NCBI RefSeq assembly: GCF_032854445.1
Contig: NC_088295.1
Coordinates: 67,799,058 to 67,863,057, forward strand
Origin: Liolophura sinensis
Taxonomy: Eukaryota; Mollusca; Polyplacophora; Chitonida; Chitonidae
Length of the DNA stretch: 64,000 nucleotides
Direction: 5' to 3'
Shown: positions 26,196-39,292 of the stretch, piece after piece
How positions within the stretch are numbered: position 1 is the stretch's first letter
Layout: every line of letters starts with the position of its first letter
The notes under the pieces: generated by a model
Seen by the model: the letters and a program-made list of their open reading frames with translations, nothing else
Databases searched by the model: none
Told to the model about the DNA's origin: nothing
Made by a program: the position numbers and the translations under genes

Positions 26196-26701
26196 GACAG
26201 CTAACACACTCCACCCTGTTACAAGTGGCTAACCTGTTCTGAAGACACAGGTATCATGCTATAGGGATAAATATTAGCTCTGATTCTGACAAGAATTCCA
26301 ACAGAAGAAAGTAGGTCAAAGGTCATTTAAATATTGTCCAATAATGCTACTGACATATGTCCCAGGGAAGAGGAAATCAATATACAATTTGAACTGTGCT
26401 ATAAAAGCAGAAGATACATGTATGTGCTCAGTAAGATTCTATACACACTGCATACATGTATGTATGTGGCAGGTCAGTTTTCTGTTTGTTTCTTGAAGAA
26501 AAAGAAGAAGAATCTGCCTAGGCAGCAAACTGCAAGACCTAAGGAAGACACTTAATTCATCTTGTCTGGTGTCTGACAAACCTCCTTATGCATGGCCCCA
26601 GCCAATGGAGCCTGTGACTGATGGTTTCAAAAAAAAACTTACTTGTACAGTACATGCATTGTATGTTCTACAGCTTAAATATGAGCTTTACAATAACCAG
26701 C

Positions 26702-26864
26702 TGTATGTGGGAAGGTCTGCCAGCAAATTGTGGATGGTCGTGGGTTTCCCCCAGCCTCAGCCTGGTTTGCTCCCATCATAATGCTGGCCGCCGTCGTAAA
26801 AGAAAAATACTCTTGAGTACCGCGTAAAACACCAATCAAATAAATAAATAAATAAATAAATAAT
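26702..26864 (+). repeat. 5'-truncated V-SINE/RUDI-like SINE
   Basis: The body GGAAGGTCTGCCAGCAAATT, CATAATGCTGGCCGCCGTCG and CGTAAAACACCAATCAAATA, with six AAAT units as tail. The tRNA head is missing, a typical 5' truncation. Confidence 0.85.
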
Positions 26865-29809
26865 ACACATACTGATATACTTATTCATGATGCGAGTACA
26901 TGTCACAGTGAACTCTGATCTACAATCAGAATGAAATCACACTTTTCTAAAAACAAGTCAATCAGAATATATAAAAGATTTTAGCTTAGTTTACCTCTCT
27001 TGAGATGACAATATGAAAACATTACGCTGAATTTCCATCCTGAAGTTCACTCTGATTTCGCAACAACCACTCAAGTCTCCTGGTGATGTTAAATCTCCTG
27101 TGTGTCCACAACACCTGTCGTTCTTAAGAACATTTAGCAACATGTCAGCAGGGTCTTAATTCCTACCACCCACACTGTCATAATCCCCCCTCTGGTGACA
27201 TTCAGAAGCGAGGCCAAATGTTAAGGAATCTCAACTGTCTGCCTACGTAAGAGTTTCCTGATGGTCGTTCTTCGGTTTGGGAACTCTTAACATTTCACAG
27301 GAGCACTGGCATTGACAATCACCACTGACAAGTTTGCTGGCGCTATAGTGACGTGCTTTCTAGTAGCAGGCCCTGTGAACAACTGGTTAGAATTTCACCA
27401 TAAACAACCTGATGTCTTTCTTATAAAACCTAAGATCATCAAACATTTAGAGGACTGGATATGCACACCACAAAGTGACAAAGGTAATTGGTTTACCTCA
27501 AAATGACATTGGCTTAAGAGCTGTATAGAATGTCTTCTCCAATGGCGTGCACATAACTATGCAAATTACATTATAGCTCGAAAAACATCAGAATAGTTAT
27601 AGGCTGTATTGGAGTACATTAGCTGCTACACTGTAAAAGTTGTTCTAAAACAATGCTTTTTGTGTTGTTTAAGCGTTTGCCTGCCATTTCAAGTCATTGT
27701 CCTTCAACATCTACAAAATTTATGTAAATGATGTGCCAGCAAGAAGATATCACTGGCCATGTCTAGAGATATAAATGCTGACAGCACAGAATAGCTGAAG
27801 CAATAACAATGCCATCAATTTGTGCGGGAAAATGTTGAAGGCCTGTGACAAAATGAGACTTGCTCAATTTGACAGATAGCTATCTAGATCAATGTACACA
27901 TTAGGTTATACCAAAACTTTTGGGGCTTTAGTGATAACTGTTTTCCATATCCTGTACTCTGCATAGTCACAGTCAGACTAATATTCAGATTTGTCCATCC
28001 ATGTTTTTCATATCTCTGCAGCCCCGGAACTCCACAAACGATTACACTGCGGTCGAAAAATTAGAGTGTATTTCAGGTACCGTATTTCACTTAAAGATTA
28101 TCTGTTTTCAACCGACACATTTTGCTTCAGATTGATTGATTGATTCAGTTTCACCTTATAGGGCCACTTACAGAGTTTTTTTTTGTGAAGATTTAATTTC
28201 TTATCAATAGCAAAAAACTTCTGGAATTTTTTTCCCACATGCTAAGCTTTCACTGAAAACACACTTTAAACCTTCTTACACAATAACCTACTGTTTTTTT
28301 TAATTTATGTAGATCTTAGGGATATCCCAAAATATCATTAGTACACAAATGATCAGGACCATTTATCAAGCCAAACAATCTGACAAACTTATGCTTCCCC
28401 ATAGGCTTGCTGTTGATAGTTAGATCAGATGCATAAAATTTTCCATAAACAATGTGGATGAGAGGTTAATATAACCCCATTTGACCTTGGTGTAAACTGT
28501 TAAATTAATTAAAATGACTCCAGTTAGCCAGGGTTTAATTTTCACTGATCCAACTTTTATTTGACAGATAGTGTCCTTTTGTGTTAACTAGACTTGTATA
28601 GTTCACACCAAGGAATATAGATAAATAGATACCTTAATAAATACCCCAGTTTGCTATGCCAGAGACTTTTGGCAAACCATATTCACTAATACATGTTCAT
28701 ACAGCTCAAATTATTGCCTTTCAGTAAATATCAGGTTTGTAACTGTACTATTTCTACTGTAGAATTGATTCTAAACTTTGCAAAAGTTATAATGAATATT
28801 TGAAACTATTAGGAACTTTATCACAAGTTTTGACAGGTCAGAAGTGTACAGATGAGGCCGACATTGCATGAAAAGTAATCATTCAGGCTATTCTAAATAC
28901 ATGTAATAGGAAAAATTTGATTGGATTTTTGCTGATTGATTTTTGGACAAGAATCTCTGATGCAGCCACATTACTAACAACATAACTCATTGGTTCAAGG
29001 CTCTGCAGCATTTCTGTGACTTCCATGATGCGGACCGCACTTTTGTTCACCTTTACACAGTCCACATCCTGGCTTCAGATAAACGTGTAACTAATTGGGC
29101 AGAAATTTTCTGTGAAGACAAGCAAGTACTCATGTGTGTGTCTATATGTATAATTTTAAAGAATCACTGATTCAAAAGTTATTATACAGCCAAAGACAAT
29201 ACATAGGTTTAGAACTAAAGATGTGTTGTATACTTTTCTTTTTAAACAACGTATATCATATCAGTATGAAAGTACATATCCCTCTGTGGCCAGACTTCAC
29301 CTTGTTGCCATTCAGTAAAGGATAAATAGCTTTTTGGTCAAATAATGGACAACTCCCACCCACAATGCATTCTGTTGTCGGCCATGACAAACTACATATT
29401 AAGCAATTAACAACACACATGGGCTGGTATATAAAAACCTTCCTGATTTAAATCATGAGATTAAAATGTACAGCGATTTTAAGCTTAAGTCAAAATTTAG
29501 GTCATTCAAATTATGTATCGATACGTTTCTTTCCATTATTTCATCTGAAATTTGTTTTACAATAACTTGCTCAGAATTTATGTTGTCAGGTATTATTTTG
29601 ACATTTTTACCTCAGAAATAGGTAATATAATTGTAATGAGAATACATCATAAAATGTTGATTTTATGTCTACACAATGCAAGTACCCAGTAGACATATCA
29701 GATTGCTGATTGGGCATTAGGTAAAAATGACACAAGTCCTACATTAATGTTAGAAAGATGGTTTGAACTTCATTTGGATGTATGTTTGGGATTTTACAAT
29801 TTTGCAAAA

Positions 29810-29945
29810 GTTTTCAGTCATACAACGTGAATAGTTCAATTTGAAGGTAGGAAGATATCCCACTGGAAAGGTGCAAGTCAAATTTTATCACTTATATCTG
29901 TCTCCAAAAATGCGATTTTTGGGCACAATTTTACACCACACACAG
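29810..29945 (+). mobile_element. MITE family A fragment (3' half)
   Basis: GAAGGTAGGAAGATATCCCA, CTGGAAAGGTGCAAG and CAAAAATGCGATTTTTGGGC match the 3' half of family A. Confidence 0.45.
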
Positions 29946-30594
29946 TTCATCATGCCACAACCACATATATACTTGTAAATGTACCTGTACGACTGACAGA
30001 GAACTGTTACCCACAAATCCTGATAGAGGACACAAAAGAGTATAGCCAGCACTAACTAAAATACTTACAGACCATCCATGGCAGGTAAATGTGTTAGGCC
30101 AAGATCACAGATAAATCTCACTAGTGCTCGCAATGTAAAAAAAGACACACAGAGTTACAACAAATGTTGTTTTTATCTTGTTCGTACTTGTGTGTCCTGT
30201 ACCACGCACAGACCAATGTAACATCCACTCCCTATAAACACACGTGTTTACTCTGATCCCACTATCTCTGTTGACAGGCTAAAGTTTGTCCTCAGACCAG
30301 TCTACTTTATAGCCGTGGGACTGACACATGACCCAATTTTTTTTTTTTTTTTTTTCACAATTCAATGAACACTGGTAACACACGCATTCCACCTAGTAAG
30401 TCTTTAGCCAAGCCCCTCCCCCTCCCACCCACCTTGGTGAATGGAACTTTTTCAACACCTCATTCTTCTGTAAACATTGCACTGAAGGATCTTTTTTACT
30501 CCTTGAAGGAAAGTGTTTATTTATTCTTAGCCCAATAAAACCCCGGATATACTTTTTGAGTATTATGGGAAGAAATGTGGTGGTAAATAACTAA

Positions 30595-30800
30595 AAAGTA
30601 AATGATGATTAAATGTTACAAATTTGGCCTGATTCTGAGAGTTTTATTGGCCAAAGGTGTCATGAGGTTTGTTTGGATGGTAGTATGATATCGGACAGGC
30701 AAAATGTAACTTTCAACTCCAAAGTAATATCTTAAGACATTTACCTGCCTCTAAAATATACTGTTTTGGGCAAAATTATTGGTAATTTACTGCACTGCAC
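30595..30800 (+). mobile_element. MITE family A copy
   Basis: It contains GGCCTGATTCTGAGAGTTTT, TGAGGTTTGTTTGGATGGTA, AGTAATATCTTAAGACATTT and TTTTGGGCAAAATT in the family order. The terminal inverted repeats are eroded. Confidence 0.5.
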
Positions 30801-31469
30801 CTCCTATCAGGTCAAATGTGAACAGAATTCACATGCGAAAAAAAGACACCACTTTAGTTCATTGAAAGTAAACAAAAAGCTCTTCAACTCAAGATGTAAG
30901 TTAGCCATATAAATGGTTCCCATTAGAGCAAAGGAACCCAATACACAAGAACTGTGTACCCATACGTGTATATTTATTTGACTGGTGTAAAAGACTAGGT
31001 GATTACATATATACATGGAAACACTTGCACCAGTATCTCAGAGAAAACAAACCACATGTATATACATTAGAAGCCAGTCAATGACCAGAGGAAAACTTAA
31101 ACACTAGACTCTTATGTATGTAAGCAATAGATCTTTTCACAAAATATGCAAGATTTGAGTCCTTTCCTTAGACATACCGTAAATCACACAAAACAACATA
31201 ACAATGCATCTCACTTACAATGAACAATTAAGCTGTTTGTGCAACATAATTACCAATGCAAGCTGAGAATTAGAACAACATCATGAGCCAAGCTGAAAGA
31301 TCAAATCAGGTCATGACTATGACCTGGACTAAAACTTAGCAGTCTTGATATAAATTCTTGGGGTACCAAAAACTGAGGTGGACAGGCCAAGTGCTGGTTT
31401 GCCCGGTGTCAATACATTCTGCGGGATTTTATATACGTGCCTGTCTATTGTCATTAGTATGGTTTTCAG

Positions 31470-31892
31470 TAAGTCAGCAGCATGGTGTCCGATTGAGTCA
31501 GCAGTATGGATGTCCCAATGAGTCATCAGCATGGTGTCCCAGTGAGTCATCAACATGGTGTCCCATTGAGTCAGCAGTATGGTGTCCCAGTGAGTCATCA
31601 GCATGGTGTCCCATTGAGTCAGCAGTATGGTGTCCCAATGAGTCATCAGCATGGTGTCCCAGTGAGACATCAGCATGGTGTCCCAATGAGTCATCAGCTT
31701 GGTGTCCCAGTGAGTCATCAGCATGGTGTCCCAATGAGCCATCAGCATTGTGTCCCAGTGAATCATCAGCTTGGTGTCCCAGTGAGTCAGCAGCATGGTG
31801 TCCCATTGAGTCAGCAGTATGGTGTCCCAGTGAGTCATCAGCAAAGTGTCCCAGTGAGTCCATCAGCATGGTGTCCCAGTGAGTCAGCAGTA
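31470..31892 (+). repeat. 24-bp minisatellite (about 17 units)
   Basis: The unit is around CAGTGAGTCATCAGCATGGT plus GTCC, exactly 24 bp. Alternating variants are CAATGAG, CATTGAG and CAGTGAG, and CATCAGC or CAGCAGT. Because 24 is divisible by three, frames stay open for 129-174 codons in two plus and two minus frames at once. That argues against coding: no flanking exon signals, start context or non-repeat domain. Confidence 0.92.
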
Positions 31893-31936
31893 TAAATAAA
31901 TAACCAATGAAACTGGCCTGATACAAGAGCACACTA

Positions 31937-32106
31937 TGATGACATGACCTAGAATTTTGTCCATGACTACAAGTTGCACATGTTTACCTGATTCAGTGAG
32001 TTATATTGATCTTGGAAGAGTCTTTTTGTGGTTTGTTGGGGAATTGGAGTGACCATGCTCCTGGAAAAATGCAATATTTTGGCCAAAGTTTAGGTCATTT
32101 AGCGTA
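31937..32106 (+). mobile_element. MITE family A copy, shortened
   Basis: It starts TGACCTAGAATTTTGTCCAT, contains ACCTGATTCAGTGAGTTATA and CTCCTGGAAAAATGCAATAT, and ends GGTCATTTAGCG-TA. About 50 bp of the middle is missing. Confidence 0.55.
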
Positions 32107-32789
32107 ACCAAAATAATGTTGAAAGCAGCAATAAACTTCAAATACAAAAATGAAAAAGATTGCAGCAAATCACTAGAACAAATCTATGGAACTTTATTAC
32201 TCACACCTGTGTGCAAAAAGTCTACTGTGTAAAACTCCAATCAATCTGTTTTCCTTAAAAAAAATAAGCAGTAGGTACATGTACACCTCTGGACATCAAG
32301 AAAGCCCTATAATCCCATAGGATCTCCAAGATCATCAGGGAAAAGCACGAACACTGATGGAAATTTTATTGGCGGACAACGCTATGCTAATGACATTGAA
32401 ATTTAATTTCAGGTGTGCAAGCTGGGTTGGTAATTAGTAACGAGCAAGCTGCTATCTAGGAATAGATCTGGCAATCTACGTCAGTGTCACCTCTCAGTGT
32501 CTAATGCTGCACAGCGGCATGCCACCATTAATCATTGATACATGTACCTTGGTCCAACATTGGAAAGTCTGTCAGCTGTCCCTGACGAGTCAACCCTTAG
32601 GGAGTGACAAACTTCAGTACCATTCTCACGCCTTCACAGCTCAGATCCTCAGAAACCTTGCAAAAGTGACAATATGAAGCCTAGCTGCCATCCAGTGGAC
32701 TTATTTACCAGTATAGATATATCATTATATGATGAAAATAAAATAACCAACAATTTCAGGTATTTCTGAAGACATCAAACATTGGATCA

Positions 32790-32925
32790 GGCTCATATTT
32801 GCAGCCCACTAACTGACTAGATGACCTATAACTTCTCACCAACTAATCCTTCGCATATAAACTTTACAGCCACTGAATAAGTGAAATATTCTTAAGCAAA
32901 AAATATCAATGAATTAAAATAACCA
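32790..32925 (+). repeat. degenerate V-SINE/RUDI-like SINE tail
   Basis: GAATAAGTGAAATATTCTTA followed by AAAATATCAATGAATTAAAA preserves the 3' end pattern of the SINE; the upstream body is only faintly recognisable. Confidence 0.45.
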
Positions 32926-34319
32926 ATGTGTTGTACAGCGCTTACTTGAATTTCATGATTAAAATGGTGTACAATAGTATGGTAACACTAAAATAAAGCA
33001 GAGAAAAGCCTAAGACAATGGGAGACTCCAAGAAAATGGCATGACGAACTACACTTTTCTCCTGTGACATTACAGAGCTTGTACTTCATATGTCTTTTAT
33101 AAGCACACATATACCTATAATTGTGACGTAGTGAAGGAAAGAACAAAAGAGTCCACAGCTTTGGCCCATTTTGTTACAGTTTTCAGGAGTTCTCTATTAA
33201 AATAAATATTAATTGGCCAGTTAGGATGTGGTCTGACTGTACTTCCCTAAAAGAACTGCAAGTCCTGAACAATATGTTACTCTTCTGAAAGGAAAACATC
33301 TCTAAAAATCAAAGTAGGCATCGCTAAATAGATCACTTAAAACTATAACTAAATATACTTTCATTTATTTTTTTAGATTTTTGTGAAGTAAGTTAACGGC
33401 ATTCAAACAACTGAAGGTGGGCCTTATGGACCATACTATCAGAGTTTAGAGACTCTGACGTCACAGGAAGTTTTTTCACCTCTAATCACAACACTGAATG
33501 TTGGAATAACTCTTTTTACCTATGAGTAAGAGATTACTGACATAATGTTCCCAAAAATTCCTTCCTTCTGGTGAACTTCAAGGAAAAAGGCGATGTGATG
33601 TCAGCGTTCCTAGATACTGTTAATATGGCTCATAAAGCCCACCATACTAGTCAAATATTCAAATGCCTTTTCAACCGCCTTAAAAAGATCTGTAAAAATA
33701 AATAAAAGTATTTTACGCATAGTTTTCAGTGATTAATATGTGAGCCTTACTTCATATTTTACCTTTCTTCTACTTGAAGTAAACAAACTAAATGGTGCCA
33801 ACACTGTCACTGCGTCAAATAAGCTATAAGATTCAGCGCAGTGGTCTGCCAGACTTGAGCATGTCAAAAGCCAATGGCTGACAGTATTACTACTCAAAAA
33901 CTACTAAAGGAAACCTGCTTCATATCTGAAAGTGTACTTATGTCCAAGTAAAACACTGATTATGGCCATCTTAAGAAATATTTCAGAAGAAAAAAAATTA
34001 CTCCACGAATGATTTGGCGCTGAATGTAAGCCTCTCGACATACTGTATGCTAAAACAGATTTCAGGGTGTTAAAACATTCATGAGGAATGCCCTAGGGAG
34101 TTCATCAGCATTCATTTGGAGAGTCTTGTCTGACAGAAATGCTGCCTGAGCATATGGGGATATTTTATCAAATTCTGTATTGCACTTAATTCTCGACAGG
34201 CCAAAGGGATTTTAACTTGTAATGGTGCAGATAGAAAACACTCACCAACATAGGTGTCATGTTGGAGGGATTTTATCTTGTCATGGATACAAGCAGTCAA
34301 CAACATGTAGCATGAATCT

Positions 34320-35200
34320 TAATAGTCAACAAGTAAGGAAGAGTTTAACTGATGTCACATATGCACATATACATCCACATTCAACCACAAGTAAGGGAGA
34401 GTTTAACTGATGTCACATATGCACATATACATCCACATTCAACCACATGTAAGGGAGAGTTTAACTAATGTCACATATGCACATATACATCCACATTCAA
34501 CCGCATGTAAGGGAGAGTTTAACTGATGTCACATATGCATATATATACATATATATCCACAAGGTAGAGTTTAACTGATGCCACATATGCATATATACAT
34601 CCACATTCAACTACAAGTAAGGGAGAGTTTAACTAATGTCACATATGCACATATACATCCACATTCAACCACATGTAAGGTAGAGTTTAACTGATGCCAC
34701 ATATGCATATATACATCCACATTCAACTACAAGTAAGGGAGAGTTTAACTAATGTCAGATATGCATATATACATCCACATTCAACCACATGTAAGGTAGA
34801 GTTTTAACTGATGCCACATATGCATATATACATCCACATTCAACCACATGTAACGGAGAGTTTAACTGATGTCACATATGCATATATACATCCACATTCA
34901 ACCACATGTAAGGTAGAGTTTAACTAATGTCACATATGCATATATATACATATATATCCACAAGGTAGAGTTTAACTAATGTCACATCTGCATATATATA
35001 TCCACAAGGTAGAGTTTAACTGATGTCACATATGCATATATACATCCACATTCAACCACATGTAAGGGAGAGTTTAACTGATGTCACATATGCATATATA
35101 CATCCACATTCAACCACAGGGTAAGGTAGAGTTTAACTGATGTCATATATGCATATATACATCCACATTCAACCACATGTAAGGTAGAGTTTAACTTGTC
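34320..35200 (+). repeat. 58-bp minisatellite (about 15 units)
   Basis: The unit contains GTAAGGGAGAGTTTAACTGA, TGTCACATATGCATATATAC and ATCCACATTCAACCACAT. Early units are 58 bp apart (for example starts at 34391, 34449, 34507). Shortened units lacking the CCACATTCAACC part occur near 34545, 34955 and 34995. The array grades into the next feature. Confidence 0.88.
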
Positions 35201-36020
35201 ATATATATCAAGGCCCTGTTACACCAAAATTCGTAAGTTATTTTGCGCAAGCCGGGCTCAGGGCCATAGGCGTGTCTCATCAACAGATGTGGGAGAGTTT
35301 CACTTGCATGTATAACAGGATCGTGTGGGGATGTGTGGAGAAGTTCAACTAATGTCGCATATACAAGGACAAGGTCAGCTGTCCCAACACCAAGTAAAGG
35401 AGAGTCATATTAACTTGTCATATATATCAGGGCTAGGCAACTTGTCTCAGGGCTAGGCAACTTGTCTCATCCACAAGTGTGGGAGAATTTAACTTGTCAT
35501 ACATTAACACACCAGGGGCTATAGGCAACATGTCTCATAAAATGATGACCACTTGGGGTAAGTTCAACTATGTCTTGGAGTTCAATTTGTCCTATATAAC
35601 AGGATTATAACGCAACAGATGTCTCATCAACAAGTAAGAGACAGTTTGACTTGTCATCTAGGTCTGGACGAGGCAACATATCTCATCAACAACTGGGAGA
35701 GTTTAACTTGTCCTTTATAACAGGACTATAAAGCAACGTATATCTCATCAACAAGTAAGACACAGTTTGACTTGTCATCTACGTCTGGACGAGGCAACAT
35801 GTCTCATCAAAAAGTGTGGAGAGTTTAACTTGTAATACATACCAGGCTAGGCAACGTGTCTCATCAATAAGTGTAGGAAAGTTTAACTTGCCATATATAA
35901 CAGGACTATAAAGCAACATGTCTCATCCACAAGAGACAAGTTAACTTGTCATATAGGCTGGGCTAGGCAACATATCTCACATCTACAACTGTGGGAAAGT
36001 ATAACTTGCCATATAGATAC
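35200..36020 (+). repeat. diverged extension of the 58-bp array with a different companion block
   Basis: The GAGAGTTTAACTTGTCATAT core persists but is followed by AACAGGACTATAAAGCAAC or GGGCTAGGCAACTTGTCTCA and then CATCAACAAGTGTGGGAGAG. It is older and more variable than 34320-35200. Confidence 0.7.
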
Positions 36021-37149
36021 TTACAGATTAATAAATGAAAACCGGCTGATGTGTAATATTTTTGCATGGTGCTGAAGCATGAATGAGCTTGAGATTCCAC
36101 ACTTCTCATTGGAAAAATGGAAAGTCCAAGTCAGCAGATTATTCATCCATTCAATAATAAAGTTTTTATTTTAAAAAATAACTACGAAGCAAAGCTTAGT
36201 TGCAGAGAATGAAATTTTGACAACAAAATATTTTTCGTAACACTTTTTCTGCTATTTTTTGAAGAATTATGTAAAGACACTCAGAAGAAAATTCACTTAA
36301 ACACATTCCAAAAATGTCAAGTTGCTAAATACGTGGAAGGTGTATAAAAAACATGCAAATAGGTCTTAGCATGTCATGCTCAAAGAGTTAAAAGAGTTAT
36401 ATTCTCATGACACATTTGTTTTGGGGGTGACAGCTTAGCAACATTTCCTTAGCAGCTCCAGTGTACAGGTAAAATAAACTTAACGGTGCTATGAATTACG
36501 TTGTAGCAGAGGCTGAAATATTGCCCAATTAAGACAAATTTGCAAATGCCAAGCTTTAACGAGTGTACCTTTTAAGCTGACAAATGAGAATTACATCAGT
36601 AAGAAAATAAAAAATGCTGTCTTCAGTCCATATCATATTTGCACGGCATGTATTGATACCATGAATCATTTTTATTTGATTATTCATTTAATGTGGTGAA
36701 AAATAAAATATTCAAGTTAGCAAAATATGTTACTGGTAATTGTGATTGATTAGAGAAGAGAAGGCAACTGACAGCAAGGAAATTAATGTGAGCTGTGAAC
36801 AATTTACCAGAAAATTGCTCTTTCATTTTTTCTACAGTAATATGACAGACATGGAAACCAGGGTACACAAATTTTGAACCCACCTCAAAGCCAAAGAGTG
36901 GAAGAGCAAGACATGGAAGTAAATCATACACGAACAAGGGCTTGTCCTATATCATTAGCACACAACAAGATCGCAGCATTTTGCAGTTTTGACTGCCAAT
37001 TTCAACCAAACTGGATCAATGTATTCAACCTTTGGTCTTTTACTATTTTATTAGCACGTTATTTATTTGTACTTTGTAAATCCTCCTCCTTGTCCACAAC
37101 GTACGTGTATCAATCAAATAAATAAATAATTAAATAAACTGGAAAAAAA

Positions 37150-37260
37150 AAATGAAAAAAAAAAGCTCCGGCCATAATAGGAATTGAACAATGACCCTGT
37201 TCGCCTGTTAAGTATGCTCGGCTAGGTTTTACCTTATTCCTTTGAGCCACATCGACAGAT
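37150..37260 (-). repeat. tRNA-like SINE head or tRNA pseudogene
   Basis: On the minus strand GATGTGGCTCAAAGGAATAA resembles an A-box region and TTGTTCAATTCCTATT a B box. An AATCAAATAAATAAATAA tail of another SINE ends immediately to its left (37110-37135). No intact tRNA is proposed. Confidence 0.4.
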
Positions 37261-38129
37261 ATTATAAAACAGCTACCACAGACATCATCATACAGTAGTT
37301 TAAGGACTCGGGGGTCAATCAATGTGATGTTTGGTGGTTCTCTGTACACCTGCTTCCATCCAGAGCAGAGCAATAGCTACTAACTATTCAGACTGCTATT
37401 ATAGACTGGCCAGACCACCGGCTCCACAACTGGTTTACCAAAACCAACGTCCTGCTTGGATAATTAAATAAAGAAACTCAGAAAAATGAACTGTGCCACA
37501 GAGACAGTCTGTGCCATAGGATCAAGGCTAATCATTATCAGTGTGATAGTCAGAAGAAACATCTACTGTTAGAGGAGTTTTAATTCAATATCACCATCTG
37601 ACCTGTGCAATAATGTCAAAATTATACTGTCTATATCCATGTACAGGCTGATACCAAATTAATTCGGATACAGGATTTAAATGATTTACTCCTGTGGGGC
37701 GACCACTTATCTATGTTGACAAGGTCAGCTATCTGGGGCAGGTGACCAATAGACGGTTCAAATGAGTCTTGGGCCTAAAGAAGAGATTGACCTGGTCATT
37801 GGCCAGCCAAGAATTCACTTCCTCTCAAAGTCGGTGAAAGTTACGCTGGATAATTAATTCAGTCAAGGAATACTCGATACAGTTATCTAAAGACACCTTA
37901 CAGGAAATGGGGTGATAAATTGGCCTAACTTAGGAGGTCGAGTAAAGTCTGTTACAAGGCCATATAAACAGGAAGTCCGTGGAAATAAATATTAATGGAC
38001 ACAGGACACAGAGATTAATGGACGTTCGTAACATTCATGTCAAGTGTATCAAAAACAAATTTTACCATTGTACACCGTACATATGTAAGTTAATTACACT
38101 AGAAACCCTGTTCACTACGTAAACAGTTA

Positions 38130-38612
38130 AAATTTGGCCTTAAAAACATAATCTAAAATTTTGACCAAACAAGTACATTTCTGGAAGCAAATGAATGTCA
38201 CAAAATATTACTTTTGGTATGTTGAGGATTTGGTCTTGACAATTTAGTGCTGAAACTTACATTTTTCCAGTAGAATATCAGTGTAACTAATAGTATGGAG
38301 AGGCTTTACTAAACTAGTGAGAAATAATGTGATAAAAAACATTTTATACAACATGATCCTATATTACTAGCTTTACTTAGTCTGCTTGCTTACAATTGTC
38401 ACATTACCTAATCATGGGAAAGAGTATTCGCCAAAAGCTAGTAACATAGGATCATGCTGTACAAGTGTTTCATTTCGCATTAGTTCTCAGCAGTATAACA
38501 ATCTACCTTCTAAACAAAACTATAAAAACCTTTCTAAAAAGCAATGCAATTCTGAGAATCTGGAAAAAATGAGCAACTTAGTCATGGGGTAGATTTTAGG
38601 TGATTTACGGTA
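38130..38612 (-). mobile_element. MITE family A copy interrupted by a foldback insertion
   Basis: The outer parts match family A in reverse: ATCTAAAATTTTGACCAAAC at the left, and at the right TTCTGAGAATCTGG and TTTTAGGTGATTTACGG-TA. Between about 38308 and 38500 the match is broken by a long inverted repeat listed separately. Confidence 0.6.
38308..38499. mobile_element. foldback (long inverted repeat) element nested in a MITE
   Basis: Left arm CTAGTGAGAAATAATGTGAT ... ATACAACATGATCCTATATT and ACTAGCTTT is mirrored by the right arm AAAAGCTAGTAACATAGG ... ATCATGCTGTACAAGTG ... TAGTTCTCAGCAGTAT. The inner ~28 bp (38347-38374 against 38434-38461) pair almost perfectly; the arms extend with mismatches to ~75 bp, leaving a ~50-bp loop. 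There is no coding capacity. Confidence 0.65.
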
Positions 38613-38858
38613 GGTTAGGATTGCACCCTTACATGTATCCTGACTCTGCAGTGCCTTAATTCCGATTCTGAAGCATGAAGTTGTAAATCAGCTGTGTTAT
38701 GATTGCCTGGAGACACATCAACACCTGCTTCCTATCAGCATTAGCCCTGATACGCTCTGCTATCACAGCATCTGGGAAAATATCTGACATGCAATACGTG
38801 CACCTAGTTGTAGCAATGAAATTCTTAACCCAGGAACCACCACCCTGAACATAATACT

Positions 38859-39049
38859 TACCCTAAATGATCTTAAATTTCGTCCGTGACTCAGTTCCTC
38901 GTGTTTTACATATTCTGAGAGGTGTTTGGGAGGTACAATGATATCTAACTGGGAAAATGTCAATTTTAGCACCAGAAGTAATATTTTATGCCACTTAATT
39001 GCCTCCAAAAAGGCTCTTTTGTGGTTGAATTTTTAGGTGAGTTAGGGTA
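38859..39049 (+). mobile_element. MITE family A copy with clear TA-flanked termini
   Basis: It starts TA-CCCTAAATGATC and ends GAGTTAGGG-TA, with inverted ends. The interior keeps TTCGTCCGTGACTC and AGCACCAGAAGTAATATTTT. Confidence 0.7.
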
Positions 39050-39292
39050 ATACCTGAAACATTAACTAGTATGGCATTGGGAATTTGTCCAACAAGAGAA
39101 ACACAATCTTAATACAAGGACCAATAGCATGTACACAACTGATTTCTATTGACAACAGTCAATAGTAATTAGCAGAGGGCATATTTTCAGTGTAAAGTGG
39201 AAACTTTTTGTGCTAATCATGTAAATCAAATATTTTATAGATAAGTTAAAAGGTAAGTTACAAGATAAACCCCAAGAAACCATATATACAAA

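Noticed and set aside
31329-31932. Four long overlapping open frames on both strands
   Set aside because: They are products of a 24-bp unit divisible by three, with no non-repeat domain or splice context.
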